64,000 nt of DNA from Aestuariispira ectoiniformans. GTDB taxonomy: Bacteria; Pseudomonadota; Alphaproteobacteria; UBA8366; Aestuariispiraceae. The stretch covers positions 2,559,588-2,623,587 of the forward strand of contig NZ_CP062788.1 of assembly GCF_025136295.1 (NCBI RefSeq), given 5' to 3'. Positions 17,485-26,119 of the stretch are shown piece after piece (position 1 is the stretch's first letter; every line of letters begins with the position of its first letter). Under the pieces are notes generated by a model. The model saw only the letters and a program-made list of their open reading frames with translations. It searched no databases and was not told the origin of the DNA. Made by a program: the position numbers and the translations under genes.

Positions 17485-18887
17485 GGCTCTATCCCCTCAG
17501 CGATGATTTTAACAAGCCGGTCCAGGCTTGCCTGCCAATGGGGATTGTTTTCAACAAAAGCATAGTTCAAACGGATGTAGTTCGGATAGAGATTGGATAC
17601 CGAAAACATTCTGCCGGGCGAGGTCGCGATACCGGCGGCTAATGCCTTCTCATATATCCGATATCCGTCGACTGCCTCCGGCAGTCGCAGCCAGCATAGG
17701 AAACCACCCGTCGGTTGGGTAAGGCAGCAGCCAAGATCCATCAAGGATGAAAGCGCATCGCGCAAGACGCAGAAGTTGCCTTTGTAATGCCGTCTGATTT
17801 TCCTCAGATGCTTCTGGTAAAGTCCGGCCTGCAGGAAATCAGTCACACCATCGCTGATCAGATTCACATTCCCCAGGTTTGCCATGATGAGGCTGCGTTC
17901 GATCCTGTCCTGATAGCGTCCCCCAGTGATCCAGCCCAATCTGAGCCTGGAATCAACGGATTTGGACAGGGATGACAGGCAGACAACCCGGCCGGAATTG
18001 TCCATGGAACGCAGGGTCGGAGGTATATCGCCAAAGCTGACATCGCTGTAGACGTCGTCTTCGATGATCGGCAGGTCGCCGGTCAGGGCGAGAAGCCGGC
18101 GGCGTGCGGCTTCCGGCATCGTGAACCCGGCGGGGTTATTAACTGTTGGCGCGGTCAGGACGGCCTTGACCGGCCACTGCCTCAACACGTCGGCCAGCGC
18201 ATCCAGATCCATCCCGTCGCGTGTGTTCGTCGGAACTTCTATGACTTTGAGGCCATGGGCTTCGAGGGAAAGCAACGTACCGAAATAGCAGGGAGACTCA
18301 ACCGCGATCACATCACCCGGTGCGGTCAGCGCCTGTAACGTCGCGGACAGGGCCTGTTGGGCACCCTGCGTTATCAGGATGTCTGAAGGCGGCTGGAATT
18401 CTCCTCTCAAGGCGTGTTGGCGCGCGATTGCCTGCCTCAACGTAAGGGAGGCGGCGGGCATGCGGTAATGGCTGATCTGGTGAACTTGTTGGCGGGCCTG
18501 GCGGGCAATAATCCGGTAGAGTTTGTCGACAGCAGGAAAATCGGTGCGGGGGTGGGCGGAGCCCATATGGACGAGATCCTTGCGGGAGGCGTCCCGGAGA
18601 ACGGACAGGATCAGTGATTGCGTGTCGACGTCCCGCGGCTCCAAACGCTCTGACTTGGCGAGTGGCGTTGTTAGTTGTTCTTCGACGATATAGCCGGACC
18701 GGGGCAGGGCCCGTATCGTTCCATTGGCTTCCAGCTCCTGATAGGCGCGTATGACGGTATTCAGGCTGACGGACATATGTTGCGCCATCTGGCGAAGCGA
18801 CGGTAGCTTGTCCCCAGGGTTCAGGATACCATGCTGATACTGTTCTTCGATTGCGCCAATAACCTTCTGATATTGCATGTCTGTCAA
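17481..18887 (-). CDS. MocR-type regulator (GntR winged helix fused to aminotransferase fold)
   Basis: 468 residues. N-terminal winged helix (about 1-75) with [20 protein letters not shown] and [16 protein letters not shown], then a class I aminotransferase-like domain with the PLP lysine in [18 protein letters not shown]. MocR proteins sense amino-acid or vitamin B6 ligands through PLP and usually regulate the divergent gene, here a DMT exporter starting 103 bp away. Two copies of TGTAYCTGT lie in that interval. The 3' end overlaps smpB by 4 bp. ATG 18878 is an alternative start. Confidence 0.93.
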   Translation of the reverse strand: MTDMQYQKVIGAIEEQYQHGILNPGDKLPSLRQMAQHMSVSLNTVIRAYQELEANGTIRALPRSGYIVEEQLTTPLAKSERLEPRDVDTQSLILSVLRDASRKDLVHMGSAHPRTDFPAVDKLYRIIARQARQQVHQISHYRMPAASLTLRQAIARQHALRGEFQPPSDILITQGAQQALSATLQALTAPGDVIAVESPCYFGTLLSLEAHGLKVIEVPTNTRDGMDLDALADVLRQWPVKAVLTAPTVNNPAGFTMPEAARRRLLALTGDLPIIEDDVYSDVSFGDIPPTLRSMDNSGRVVCLSSLSKSVDSRLRLGWITGGRYQDRIERSLIMANLGNVNLISDGVTDFLQAGLYQKHLRKIRRHYKGNFCVLRDALSSLMDLGCCLTQPTGGFLCWLRLPEAVDGYRIYEKALAAGIATSPGRMFSVSNLYPNYIRLNYAFVENNPHWQASLDRLVKIIAEGIEP

Positions 18888-18889
18888 TC

Positions 18890-18941
18890 TGTATCTGTCG
18901 ATTTGATGGAAACTGTTTCTTTTCAGGAATACTGTACCTGT
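18890..18941. promoter_or_regulatory. Direct repeats TGTAYCTGT, candidate MocR operator
   Basis: TGTATCTGT at 18890-18898 and TGTACCTGT at 18933-18941 are spaced 43 bases start to start, about four helical turns, in the MocR/DMT-transporter intergenic region. The first abuts the regulator start codon. Directly repeated half-sites are typical of MocR regulators. Binding here is inferred. Confidence 0.5.
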
Positions 18942-18989
18942 ATAGAACCGGATTCAACAAATGGAAGTTTTTCAGGGGAGCGTGAGCTC

Positions 18990-19886
18990 ATGTTGCAAAA
19001 GATGGCGCCAGGAATTTTCGTGCTTTTGTGGAGCACCGGTTTCATCGGTGCGAAATTCGGGCTGCCCTTTGCTGAGCCGCTGACCCTGTTGACGATACGC
19101 ATGGCGTTGAACCTTGTGGTTTTCGCCGCGTTCGCATGTCTGGTGGGGTCGAAAACGGTTCGGCCCCGCCAGGCCGGGCATGCCATGGTCGTAGGGGCGC
19201 TTATTCACGCGGTTTACCTGGGCGGAGTTTTCTGGGCGATCTCAAGGGGGATGCCTGCCGGATTGGCGGCCCTTGTGGTTGGCCTGCAGCCACTGGTCAC
19301 GGCCATCCTGTCGATCTTCTGGTTCCGGCAATATCTGTTGCCGGTGCAATGGGGCGGTATGCTGCTGGGTTTTGGCGGTGTGTTTCTGGTTCTCAGCGGC
19401 CGGTTTGACTGGTCCATGCTCAGCGGAGAACTGTTCTGGCCGGTCGCGGTATGCGTCAGCTCCCTTTTTGCGATCACCATTGGTGCTATGTATCAGAAAC
19501 GCTTTTGCGGGAATGTCGATTTGGTCTGGGGGGCCTTCTGGCAGTATTTTGCAGCCCTGGTTGTCTTGGCACCAATTGCTTATACGACCGAAAGCATGCA
19601 TGTGAACTGGACGCCGACCTTTATTGCAACCATGGGGTGGCTGGTTCTCGTTCTGTCTTTTGCTGCGATTTTGTTGCTGATGTATCTCGTGCGCCATGGC
19701 GACGCATCCAAGGTCGCCTCTCTGTTCTATCTGGTGCCGCCACTGGCCGCGCTGGAGGCGTTCGTTCTCTTTGATGAGCGTTTCGGTTTGATTGGTGCTG
19801 CGGGGTTTGCCGTGACCGCGGTCGGCGTCTATCTGGTGATGCGTCCGCCGCGTCGCCGGGTTGTTGTGGTCGGTGGGGCTGATTGA
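18990..19886 (+). CDS. DMT-superfamily (EamA) transporter
   Basis: 298 residues with about ten hydrophobic segments in two EamA repeats. The first starts FVLLWSTGFIGAKFGLPFAE, and the C-terminal half has ASLFYLVPPLAALEAFVLFDE, the family hallmark. Proteins of this type export amino acids, threonine/homoserine-like compounds or other small metabolites from the cytoplasm. ATG 18990 is used because GGGGAG and GAG precede it. The divergent MocR gene is the likely regulator. Its substrate may be an amino acid, given the neighbouring amino-acid genes, but this is inference. Confidence 0.88.
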   Translation: MLQKMAPGIFVLLWSTGFIGAKFGLPFAEPLTLLTIRMALNLVVFAAFACLVGSKTVRPRQAGHAMVVGALIHAVYLGGVFWAISRGMPAGLAALVVGLQPLVTAILSIFWFRQYLLPVQWGGMLLGFGGVFLVLSGRFDWSMLSGELFWPVAVCVSSLFAITIGAMYQKRFCGNVDLVWGAFWQYFAALVVLAPIAYTTESMHVNWTPTFIATMGWLVLVLSFAAILLLMYLVRHGDASKVASLFYLVPPLAALEAFVLFDERFGLIGAAGFAVTAVGVYLVMRPPRRRVVVVGGAD

Positions 19887-19897
19887 TTACCCCACCG
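19871..19897. terminator. Hairpin at the 3' end of the DMT transporter gene
   Basis: CGGTGGGG (19871-19878) pairs with CCCCACCG (19890-19897) around an 11-base loop that contains the stop codon of the transporter gene. There is no T tract, so it is a weak terminator or 3' stabiliser between convergent genes. Confidence 0.35.
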
Positions 19898-19913
19898 ATC
19901 CCGGAAACCGCAT

Positions 19914-21182
19914 TTAATTGAAGCGTGCGATGCTGAAGGCATCAATATTCACGGACGGTGCCTGACCGCTGGCCAGGTCGGCGATTACCTGGCCCGTGCC
20001 TGCGGCCTGCGTCAGCCCGAGATGCCCGTGGCCGAATGCGAAGAATGCGTTTTTGTGTATGGGGGAGGCACCGATGACCGCAAGGCTGTCAGGGGTGGAC
20101 GGGCGATGCCCCATCCATTCCTTGGCACCTTCCTCCTGAAGGTCGGGTAGATAACGCTGGCCCAACTTCAAAAGAGCCTTGGAGCGTTTGAAATTCGCCG
20201 GTGCATCGAGACCGGCAAATTCGGCTGCCCCGCCGATGCGCAGCCCGATGTCGAGGTGAGACAAGGCAAAGTGGCCTTCCGCGGACATAATCGGATGGTT
20301 CAGGCGGACGCCGGGATTGGGAAGCGTGGTGTTATAGCCGCGTTCGCTTTCCAGCAGAACTTTGCTTCCCAGTTTCCTGGCAAGCGTCTTGGACCATGCT
20401 CCGGCAGCGACGACGACCTTATCAAAGAAGATTTCCCGGCCATCTGCGCAACGCACGGCGATCGGGACATTCTGGTTGAAGGTGAAGTCCAGCGCCTGTC
20501 CGGAAATGATCTCACCGCCCAGCGACAGGAAATGATCCGCAAGGCGCGTCGCGATCCGCGCCGGGTCCGACACGCGGGCATAGCTTGGGCAGTAGACGGC
20601 ATGCTTGAAGATCGGTGCCAGGTCCGGTTCCCGCTCGTGCAATTGCTCTGGCGTTAGCGGTTCGAAAGGAACACCGCGTTTGCGGTAGAGGTTCCAATAG
20701 GCTTCGTCACCCTTGTAGGCGGCCTCTGTCTCATAGACCGTGATATTCCCGGTCCAATGTATTTCATTGTGAAGGCCGGCCTCCTTGGAGATGTCCTTCC
20801 AGCTATCGGTTGTCAGCTCCATAAGCGCCGCCGCCGCCGTGGAGGTCCGCTCCACCTGATCCCAGTTGCCCGCCCGCATGAAGCGCCATAGCCAGGGCAC
20901 AAGAGCGGGGAGGTGGGACCAACGTATGGCAAGTGGTCCCAATGGGTCCAATAGCCAGCCCGGTACATGCTTGATGATGCCGGGCATGGCCATGGGCACG
21001 ACTTCCGATACAGCCAGGCAACCGGCATTGCCGAAGCTTGCCTCCTGGCCGGGTTGACCCCGTTCCAGGATTTGCACATTAAAGCCGGCCTTTTTCAGGT
21101 GGATCGCGCATTGAATGCCGACGATGCCGCCACCAATGACCAGTGCCTTTTGTGTCTGTTCAGTTGCCTGACTGTTTGTCAT
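19914..21182 (-). CDS. FAD-dependent D-amino-acid dehydrogenase (DadA-like)
   Basis: 422 residues. The dinucleotide site ALVIGGGIVGIQCAIHL is at the N-terminus, followed by ERGQPGQEASFGNAG, typical of DadA and D-hydroxyproline dehydrogenases. The C-terminal block GHRPSTPDSLAVIGAS and HGHLGLTQAAGTG is the FAD-binding end of the DAO fold. It oxidises D-amino acids to imino acids and passes electrons to the respiratory chain. As last gene of the operon with KGSA dehydrogenase and a hydroxyproline-family enzyme, a cis-4-hydroxy-D-proline substrate is plausible. It is not proven by sequence. Confidence 0.88.
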   Translation of the reverse strand: MTNSQATEQTQKALVIGGGIVGIQCAIHLKKAGFNVQILERGQPGQEASFGNAGCLAVSEVVPMAMPGIIKHVPGWLLDPLGPLAIRWSHLPALVPWLWRFMRAGNWDQVERTSTAAAALMELTTDSWKDISKEAGLHNEIHWTGNITVYETEAAYKGDEAYWNLYRKRGVPFEPLTPEQLHEREPDLAPIFKHAVYCPSYARVSDPARIATRLADHFLSLGGEIISGQALDFTFNQNVPIAVRCADGREIFFDKVVVAAGAWSKTLARKLGSKVLLESERGYNTTLPNPGVRLNHPIMSAEGHFALSHLDIGLRIGGAAEFAGLDAPANFKRSKALLKLGQRYLPDLQEEGAKEWMGHRPSTPDSLAVIGASPIHKNAFFAFGHGHLGLTQAAGTGQVIADLASGQAPSVNIDAFSIARFN

Positions 21183-21213
21183 TTCGTAATCGTTGCCCTG
21201 TTGGATATTGTTC

Positions 21214-22653
21214 TTAGCCGAATGTATAAGCGGTTTTCACCGTTGTGAAAAACTCCGCAGCATAACGACCTTGTTCGCGACTGCCAAAGCTTGATCCTTT
21301 CCGGCCACCGAATGGCACGTGATAGTCAACACCGGCGGTCGGCAGGTTTACCATCACCATGCCTGCCTTGGCATTAGCCTTGTAATGTCGTGCATATTTC
21401 AAGGACGTCGTGCAGATGCCGGACGATAGACCAAATTCAGTGTCGTTGGCCAGATACAAAGCCTGTTCATAGTCTTTTGCCTTGACGACACTGGCGACCG
21501 GCCCGAAGACTTCCTCCTGGTTGATGCGCATGCCGTTTTCGGTTTCGGTAAACAGGGCGGGTTGCAGATAGAAACCGTCCTTGCTGCGTTCCAGGCGATC
21601 CCCGCCGAAGGCCAGCGTCGCGCCTTCGGCTTTGGCAATGTTGATATAGTCCAGATCCTGGGTAAGTTGGCGTTCGTCCACAACGGGCCCAATATGCGTA
21701 CCCTCTGCCAGGGCGTCGTCCACTTTCAGGCCCTGGAGTTTTCCGATGACGGCGTCGACGAAACGGTCGTGGATGCCTTCTGTCACGATCAGGCGGGAGG
21801 AGGCGGTGCAGCGCTGTCCGGTGGAGAAGAAGGCGCCATTGACGGCACAGTCGACCGCGATGTCCAGATCGGCATCGTCCAACACGACCAGCGGGTTCTT
21901 GCCGCCCATTTCCATCTGGAATTTCGCCATGCGGGCGGCGCATTTGGCCGCGATCTGACTGCCGGTTGCGACCGAGCCGGTGAAGGTAACACCATCGATC
22001 CGGCGGTCGGTGACGATTTTCTCGCCGACGACCGAACCGCGTCCCATGACCAGGTTGAAGACACCGGTGGGCAGGCCGGACCGGGAAAGGATTTCGGCAA
22101 TCGCCCAGGCACAGCCCGGAACCAGGTCTGCCGGTTTGAAAACGACCGTGTTGCCATAGCAAAGGGCAGGGGCAATCTTCCAGGCCGGAATGGCAATGGG
22201 GAAGTTCCAGGGCGTGATGATGCCGACAGTGCCCAGGGCCTCACGGGTGACGTCCACCTCGACACCGGGGCGAACAGAGGCGAGGTGGTCGCCTGTCAGG
22301 CGCAGGGCCTCACCGGCAAAGAATTTGAAAATCTGACCGGCGCGGGCTGCTTCGCCAATACCCTCGGGCAGGGTTTTGCCTTCTTCCCGGGCAAGCAGAC
22401 GACCAAGTTCTTCCTTACGCGCCAGGATTTCATTGCCGACGAAATCCAGAATGTCATGGCGTTGTTGCGGCGTGGATTGTGACCACTGATCCTGTGCGAT
22501 AGCCGCGGCGGCGATGGCGTCTTCGACATCCTGCTCGGTGGCGCGGGCATACTGGCCGACGATGTCGGATGTGTCGGACGGGTTGATATTGGAATTGCTG
22601 TCCACAGACGTGCGGAACTCGCCGGCGATATAGTTGCCAAACTGCTGCATCAT
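21214..22653 (-). CDS. Aldehyde dehydrogenase, alpha-ketoglutarate semialdehyde (2,5-dioxovalerate) type
   Basis: 479 residues. The catalytic Cys lies in [16 protein letters not shown], the general-base Glu in [13 protein letters not shown], and the NAD site in FTGSVATGS. The Cys block is the form seen in alpha-ketoglutarate semialdehyde dehydrogenases, which finish hydroxyproline, glucarate or pentose degradation by making 2-oxoglutarate. The frame begins ATGATG, preceded by TAGGAGAGA; the second ATG (22650) has the better spacing. It lies between the dehydrogenase and the dehydratase genes in one operon, favouring a hydroxyproline role. Confidence 0.88.
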   Translation of the reverse strand: MMQQFGNYIAGEFRTSVDSNSNINPSDTSDIVGQYARATEQDVEDAIAAAAIAQDQWSQSTPQQRHDILDFVGNEILARKEELGRLLAREEGKTLPEGIGEAARAGQIFKFFAGEALRLTGDHLASVRPGVEVDVTREALGTVGIITPWNFPIAIPAWKIAPALCYGNTVVFKPADLVPGCAWAIAEILSRSGLPTGVFNLVMGRGSVVGEKIVTDRRIDGVTFTGSVATGSQIAAKCAARMAKFQMEMGGKNPLVVLDDADLDIAVDCAVNGAFFSTGQRCTASSRLIVTEGIHDRFVDAVIGKLQGLKVDDALAEGTHIGPVVDERQLTQDLDYINIAKAEGATLAFGGDRLERSKDGFYLQPALFTETENGMRINQEEVFGPVASVVKAKDYEQALYLANDTEFGLSSGICTTSLKYARHYKANAKAGMVMVNLPTAGVDYHVPFGGRKGSSFGSREQGRYAAEFFTTVKTAYTFG

Positions 22654-22673
22654 TCTCTCCTAAGTCTTTAGAT

Positions 22674-23690
22674 TTATTTCAGAAGAAAGCCTTTGGCCAA
22701 AGGGTCTTCGGCCTCGATGGTGAACTGGGAGCGGCCTGTGTAATAGGACTGTCCGCTGACGCGGGCGCGGACTGCGGGAAAGTCACCGCAGCGTGTTTCT
22801 TCGGCTATTTCGCCCGTGAAGAGGCAGCCGGTAACGCTCTCGAACAGGCGTTGTTGACCGGGTTTTATCTGACCGCGCTTGGCCTGGGCGGCGATGCGTG
22901 CGGTGACGCCGGAGCCGGTCGGGCTGCGATCCACCTGGGCATCGGCGAAAACGCATATATTCGCGGTTGGCTCTGCACTGAATTCGTCATTGCCGTCGGT
23001 CAGGATCGTGCCATAGAGGAAGGCAAGGTCGGGATCATCCGGGTGGTGCAGGGGAATCTGGGCTTTGACTGCTTCGGTGACTTCTGTTGCTGCATCGACA
23101 AGATCCCGTGTGCGGGACTTTCGGACGTCGAGGCCGAAGGTGTCGGCAGGGGCAAGGGCATAAAAGGCACCGCCATAGGCGATATCCACCTCCACCGGTC
23201 CGTAGGTTGGTGTTGCCGCCAGACGGCTCAGGGCAAAGGCGAAAGCGGGGACACTGTCAAAGGAGACCTGTCCGGGAACGCCCTTTTCGACCTGAACATG
23301 CGCACGGACCAGACCGCAGGGGCATTCGATGTTGACGGTGGTTACCGGTTCGACGACCGGGACGAGGCCCTTGTCAATGGCATAGCGCCCCAAGGCGATG
23401 GTCGCGTGGCCGCACATTGTGCTGTAACCCTCGTTATGGGTGAACAGCACAGCCAGATGCGCCTCCGGATGGGATGGGGGCACGGGGATTACGCCATACA
23501 TGTCGTAATGGCCGCGGGGCTCGAACATGAGGGCCTTGCGGAAGTGATCCAGATTGTCGCGAACATAGCGCCGCTTTGCCAGAATGCTGCCCCCCGGAAT
23601 GTCGGGATATCCGGTTTCGATGATGCGAACCGGCTCCCCGCCGGTATGCATTTCCACAGTTTCAAAGACCGGCCATTCCTTGTCTGCCAT
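22674..23690 (-). CDS. Proline racemase family, likely trans-3-hydroxy-L-proline dehydratase
   Basis: 338 residues from ATG 23690 (GGGAG upstream). The first catalytic position is Cys93 in GYSTMCGHATIALGR. The second is Thr258 in DRSPTGSGVTARI, where racemases and 4-hydroxyproline epimerases have a second Cys. The Cys/Thr pair is the known hallmark of trans-3-hydroxy-L-proline dehydratase (as in the human enzyme), which yields pyrroline-2-carboxylate. The neighbours, a D-amino-acid dehydrogenase and KGSA dehydrogenase, belong instead to 4-hydroxyproline breakdown. No pyrroline-2-carboxylate reductase or hydroxyproline deaminase is next to it. It is first in the operon. Confidence 0.88.
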   Translation of the reverse strand: MADKEWPVFETVEMHTGGEPVRIIETGYPDIPGGSILAKRRYVRDNLDHFRKALMFEPRGHYDMYGVIPVPPSHPEAHLAVLFTHNEGYSTMCGHATIALGRYAIDKGLVPVVEPVTTVNIECPCGLVRAHVQVEKGVPGQVSFDSVPAFAFALSRLAATPTYGPVEVDIAYGGAFYALAPADTFGLDVRKSRTRDLVDAATEVTEAVKAQIPLHHPDDPDLAFLYGTILTDGNDEFSAEPTANICVFADAQVDRSPTGSGVTARIAAQAKRGQIKPGQQRLFESVTGCLFTGEIAEETRCGDFPAVRARVSGQSYYTGRSQFTIEAEDPLAKGFLLK

Positions 23691-23801
23691 TCCCGGCACA
23701 CTCCCAATCAAATTGCATAGAAAGCTCGTTGTGACTCCCATCCTCAATCGACGACGGGCATTTGCGATTTCTAACAGAGTTCAGCTCGAAAAAAAAGACA
23801 C

Positions 23802-23831
23802 TTGTATATTGGATACAATATTCACTATGAT
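23802..23831 (+). promoter_or_regulatory. ABC transporter promoter overlapped by a palindromic operator
   Basis: TTGTAT (23802-23807), ATTGG, ATACAA (23813-23818) is a perfect 6-bp inverted repeat. TTGTAT also serves as a -35 with TATGAT (23826-23831) as -10 at 18-base spacing, for the substrate-binding-protein gene. A similar palindrome core, TGTATACA, lies before the GntR/FCD gene at 29630. FCD-type GntR proteins commonly bind such short palindromes. A repressor on this site would block the -35. The regulator is inferred. Confidence 0.55.
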
Positions 23832-23837
23832 GCTAGC

Positions 23838-23860
23838 CACCACTGATATATCAGATGGTG
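23838..23860. promoter_or_regulatory. Second palindrome in the leader of the ABC transporter operon
   Basis: CTGATATATCAG (23843-23854) is a perfect 12-bp palindrome, flanked by CACCA (23838-23842) and TGGTG (23856-23860), which also pair. It lies just downstream of the predicted -10 and about 37 bp before the start codon. It could be a second operator or an RNA hairpin in the 5' untranslated region. Confidence 0.4.
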
Positions 23861-23896
23861 ATGTGGTCTTAAGAATGAAAATCAAGGGAGGCGACA

Positions 23897-24724
23897 ATGA
23901 GAAAGACTTTGAAAACTCTTGGGGGAATTACCGCATTTGCTGTGCTGGCTGTCTCGGCGGCAGGCAGTGCGCAGGCGGACAAATTAGACGATATTATTGA
24001 TTCAGGTGAACTGCGTTGCAGTGTCACTCTGGATTTTCCGCCGATTGGATATAGGGATCAGAACAACGAGCCGGCTGGTTTTGATGTCGAATACTGCAAG
24101 GACATGGCCAAGGCCCTTGGCGTGGATGCAGTGATCGTCGACACACCTTTCCCGGACCGTATTCCGGCCCTGGTTTCCAACCGTGCGGACATTTCCATTG
24201 CCAGTGCATCCGATACGCTGGAGCGGGCAAAGACGGTGGCCTTTTCGGTGCCGTATATTGCCTATACCAACCGGGTCGTGACCCGCAAAGATACCGGGAT
24301 TCAGAATTTTGACGATCTGAAAGGCCGTAAGGTCGGGGGTGTTTCCGGTACTACGCCGGAGCAGAATTTCCTGGAGCACTATAAAAACTGGGGCAATTCG
24401 GGGGGCGATTATGTGTCCTACCAGTCGGATTCGGATCAGTATCTGGCATTGGCGCAGGGCAAGATCGACGCCTTTGTGACCGCATCGACAACGGCGGCAA
24501 CGCTGATGAACAGTGGCAAATACAAAGACTTTGCGGCTGTGGGCGAGGCACCGTTCCCCGTCGATATCTGCGGCATCATGGTGAACCGTCATGAATATGG
24601 CTTGCTGAACTGGGTGAACCTGTTTGTGAACCGTCAGGTTCGTAGCGGTCGCTATCAGGAACTGTATGAACAGTTTGTCGGTGGTGAAGCGCCGAAACTG
24701 GCGGTGTCGGGCGTCTATTACTAA
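23897..24724 (+). CDS. Amino-acid ABC transporter, periplasmic substrate-binding protein
   Basis: 275 residues. A signal peptide ends near AGSAQA (about 27), followed by the family 3 solute-binding fold: GELRCSVTLDFPPIGYRDQN, then EPAGFDVEYCKDMAKALGV and RADISIASASDTLERAK. These proteins bind polar amino acids in the periplasm. GGGAGGCGACA precedes the start. It is first of a four-gene ABC operon divergent from the hydroxyproline-type operon, so the ligand may be a hydroxyproline or proline-like amino acid. Sequence alone does not fix that. Confidence 0.94.
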   Translation: MRKTLKTLGGITAFAVLAVSAAGSAQADKLDDIIDSGELRCSVTLDFPPIGYRDQNNEPAGFDVEYCKDMAKALGVDAVIVDTPFPDRIPALVSNRADISIASASDTLERAKTVAFSVPYIAYTNRVVTRKDTGIQNFDDLKGRKVGGVSGTTPEQNFLEHYKNWGNSGGDYVSYQSDSDQYLALAQGKIDAFVTASTTAATLMNSGKYKDFAAVGEAPFPVDICGIMVNRHEYGLLNWVNLFVNRQVRSGRYQELYEQFVGGEAPKLAVSGVYY

Positions 24725-24739
24725 GCCCTGTTGTATCGG

Positions 24740-24765
24740 GGGAGAGGGGCTTTTGCCCTTCTCCC
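24740..24765 (+). terminator. Intercistronic stem-loop after the substrate-binding-protein gene
   Basis: GGGAGAGGGGC (24740-24750), loop TTTT, GCCCTTCTCCC (24755-24765); ten Watson-Crick pairs and one G-T. There is no T tract after it. Such hairpins behind binding-protein genes often protect upstream mRNA so that binding protein is made in excess over permease. Confidence 0.6.
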
Positions 24766-24801
24766 TCAAATATCACTCCTTCGAATGAGGAGAGCGTTTC
24801 C

Positions 24802-25464
24802 GTGATTGACTATTCCTTTCACTGGGGGCCGGTCTGGAAGGCGATGCCCGCCTTGCTAAAGGGCGCGCAAATCACTTTGGAAATTACGGTTTTGTCGATG
24901 ATTATCGGCACAATCCTGGCCGTCTTCCATGCCCTGGGACGGCAGTCGAAGAATAAGACTGTTTACGGCCTTGCCACTGGTTGGGTCGAACTGGCCCGTA
25001 ATACGCCGAGCCTGTTCCAGATGTATATGGCCTATTTCGGCCTGGGCACTATTGGGCTGCATCTGGATTCTTATACGGCGGTCCTATCTGCCCTGGCTTT
25101 CAACAATGCCGGTTATCTGGCGGAAGTGCTGCGAGGCGGTTTCAATGCAGTGCCCAAGACACAGATGGCGGCGGCGCGATCACTGGGTATGAACCCGTTT
25201 CAGGCCTATTCCCGCGTTATACTGCCCCAGGTTTTCCGCGTTGTTTTCTATCCGGCGACAAACCAGATGATGTGGGCACTGTTGAATTCGTCCCTGGGCA
25301 TGATTGTCGGGTTGAAGGAATTGACGGGGGCCACGGCCTTCCAGCAGTCGCTGACCTTCCGGTCCTTCGAATTCTTCTTTGCAGCGGCCGTCATGTATTA
25401 CGTGATCGCGAAGATCGTCACTATGGGTGCGCGTCTGGCCGCACGCCGGTTGTTCCGGGGGTAG
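24802..25464 (+). CDS. Amino-acid ABC transporter permease 1
   Basis: 220 residues with about five TM helices and the HisM/GlnP permease pattern: ELARNTPSLFQMYMAYFGLG near the N-terminal third, then EVLRGGFNAVPKTQMAAARSLGM, the EAA loop that docks on the ATPase. Start is GTG 24802, with GAGGAGAG upstream; this is the best-placed start. The second permease begins 5 bp after its stop. Confidence 0.93.
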   Translation: MIDYSFHWGPVWKAMPALLKGAQITLEITVLSMIIGTILAVFHALGRQSKNKTVYGLATGWVELARNTPSLFQMYMAYFGLGTIGLHLDSYTAVLSALAFNNAGYLAEVLRGGFNAVPKTQMAAARSLGMNPFQAYSRVILPQVFRVVFYPATNQMMWALLNSSLGMIVGLKELTGATAFQQSLTFRSFEFFFAAAVMYYVIAKIVTMGARLAARRLFRG

Positions 25465-25468
25465 GGCG

Positions 25469-26119
25469 ATGTATTCAGGTTTAAGTTTCAATGATCTCTA
25501 CTATATGGCGGAAGGTGCCGGGCGAACGGTTTACCTCGCGATCTGGTCCATCACGCTTGGTACGGCCCTTGGCCTGTTGCTTGGCTGGATACGGGCAAAG
25601 ACGGCGCGTAACCCGATCGGCAATCTTCTCTTGGCGGGTTATCTGGACATTTTCCGCAGTATTCCGCTCATCATTCAGTTCATCCTGTTTAACAGCATTG
25701 CCGCTGTGGTCGGTGTTCCGATGGACCCCGTGACCTCCGGCATCGTCGTTCTGACTTTGTATATGGGCGCCTACTGCGCGGAAATCGTCCGTGGTGGTTA
25801 TGATGCGGTGCCGCTGCCGACGCGCCGGGCAGGGCGGTCGCTGGGCATGACCTATTGGCAGGATTTACGCTATGTGGTGCTGCCTTTGGGCCTGCGGACG
25901 ATCTTTCCGGCCTGGATCGGGTTGGTGGTCGGTGTCGTCAAGGATACTGCACTCGTTGCCGTTCTTGGTTATATCGAGCTGCTGCGTGCCTCCCAGATCG
26001 TGATTACCCGTACCCAGGAACCGATTCTGGTCCTCAGCGGGGTTGGCATTTTCTATTTCGCGATCTGCTTCCCGATTTCCCAATACAGTAAACGCCTTGA
26101 GCGGAGAATGGCGATATGA
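25469..26119 (+). CDS. Amino-acid ABC transporter permease 2
   Basis: 216 residues from ATG 25469. The open frame runs further upstream, but that part overlaps permease 1 and lacks family similarity. DIFRSIPLIIQFILFNSIA and the EAA loop EIVRGGYDAVPLPTRRAGRS LGM are typical of the polar amino-acid permease family. It pairs with permease 1 to form the membrane channel. Its TGA overlaps the ATG of the ATPase gene by 4 bp (ATGA). Confidence 0.93.
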   Translation: MYSGLSFNDLYYMAEGAGRTVYLAIWSITLGTALGLLLGWIRAKTARNPIGNLLLAGYLDIFRSIPLIIQFILFNSIAAVVGVPMDPVTSGIVVLTLYMGAYCAEIVRGGYDAVPLPTRRAGRSLGMTYWQDLRYVVLPLGLRTIFPAWIGLVVGVVKDTALVAVLGYIELLRASQIVITRTQEPILVLSGVGIFYFAICFPISQYSKRLERRMAI

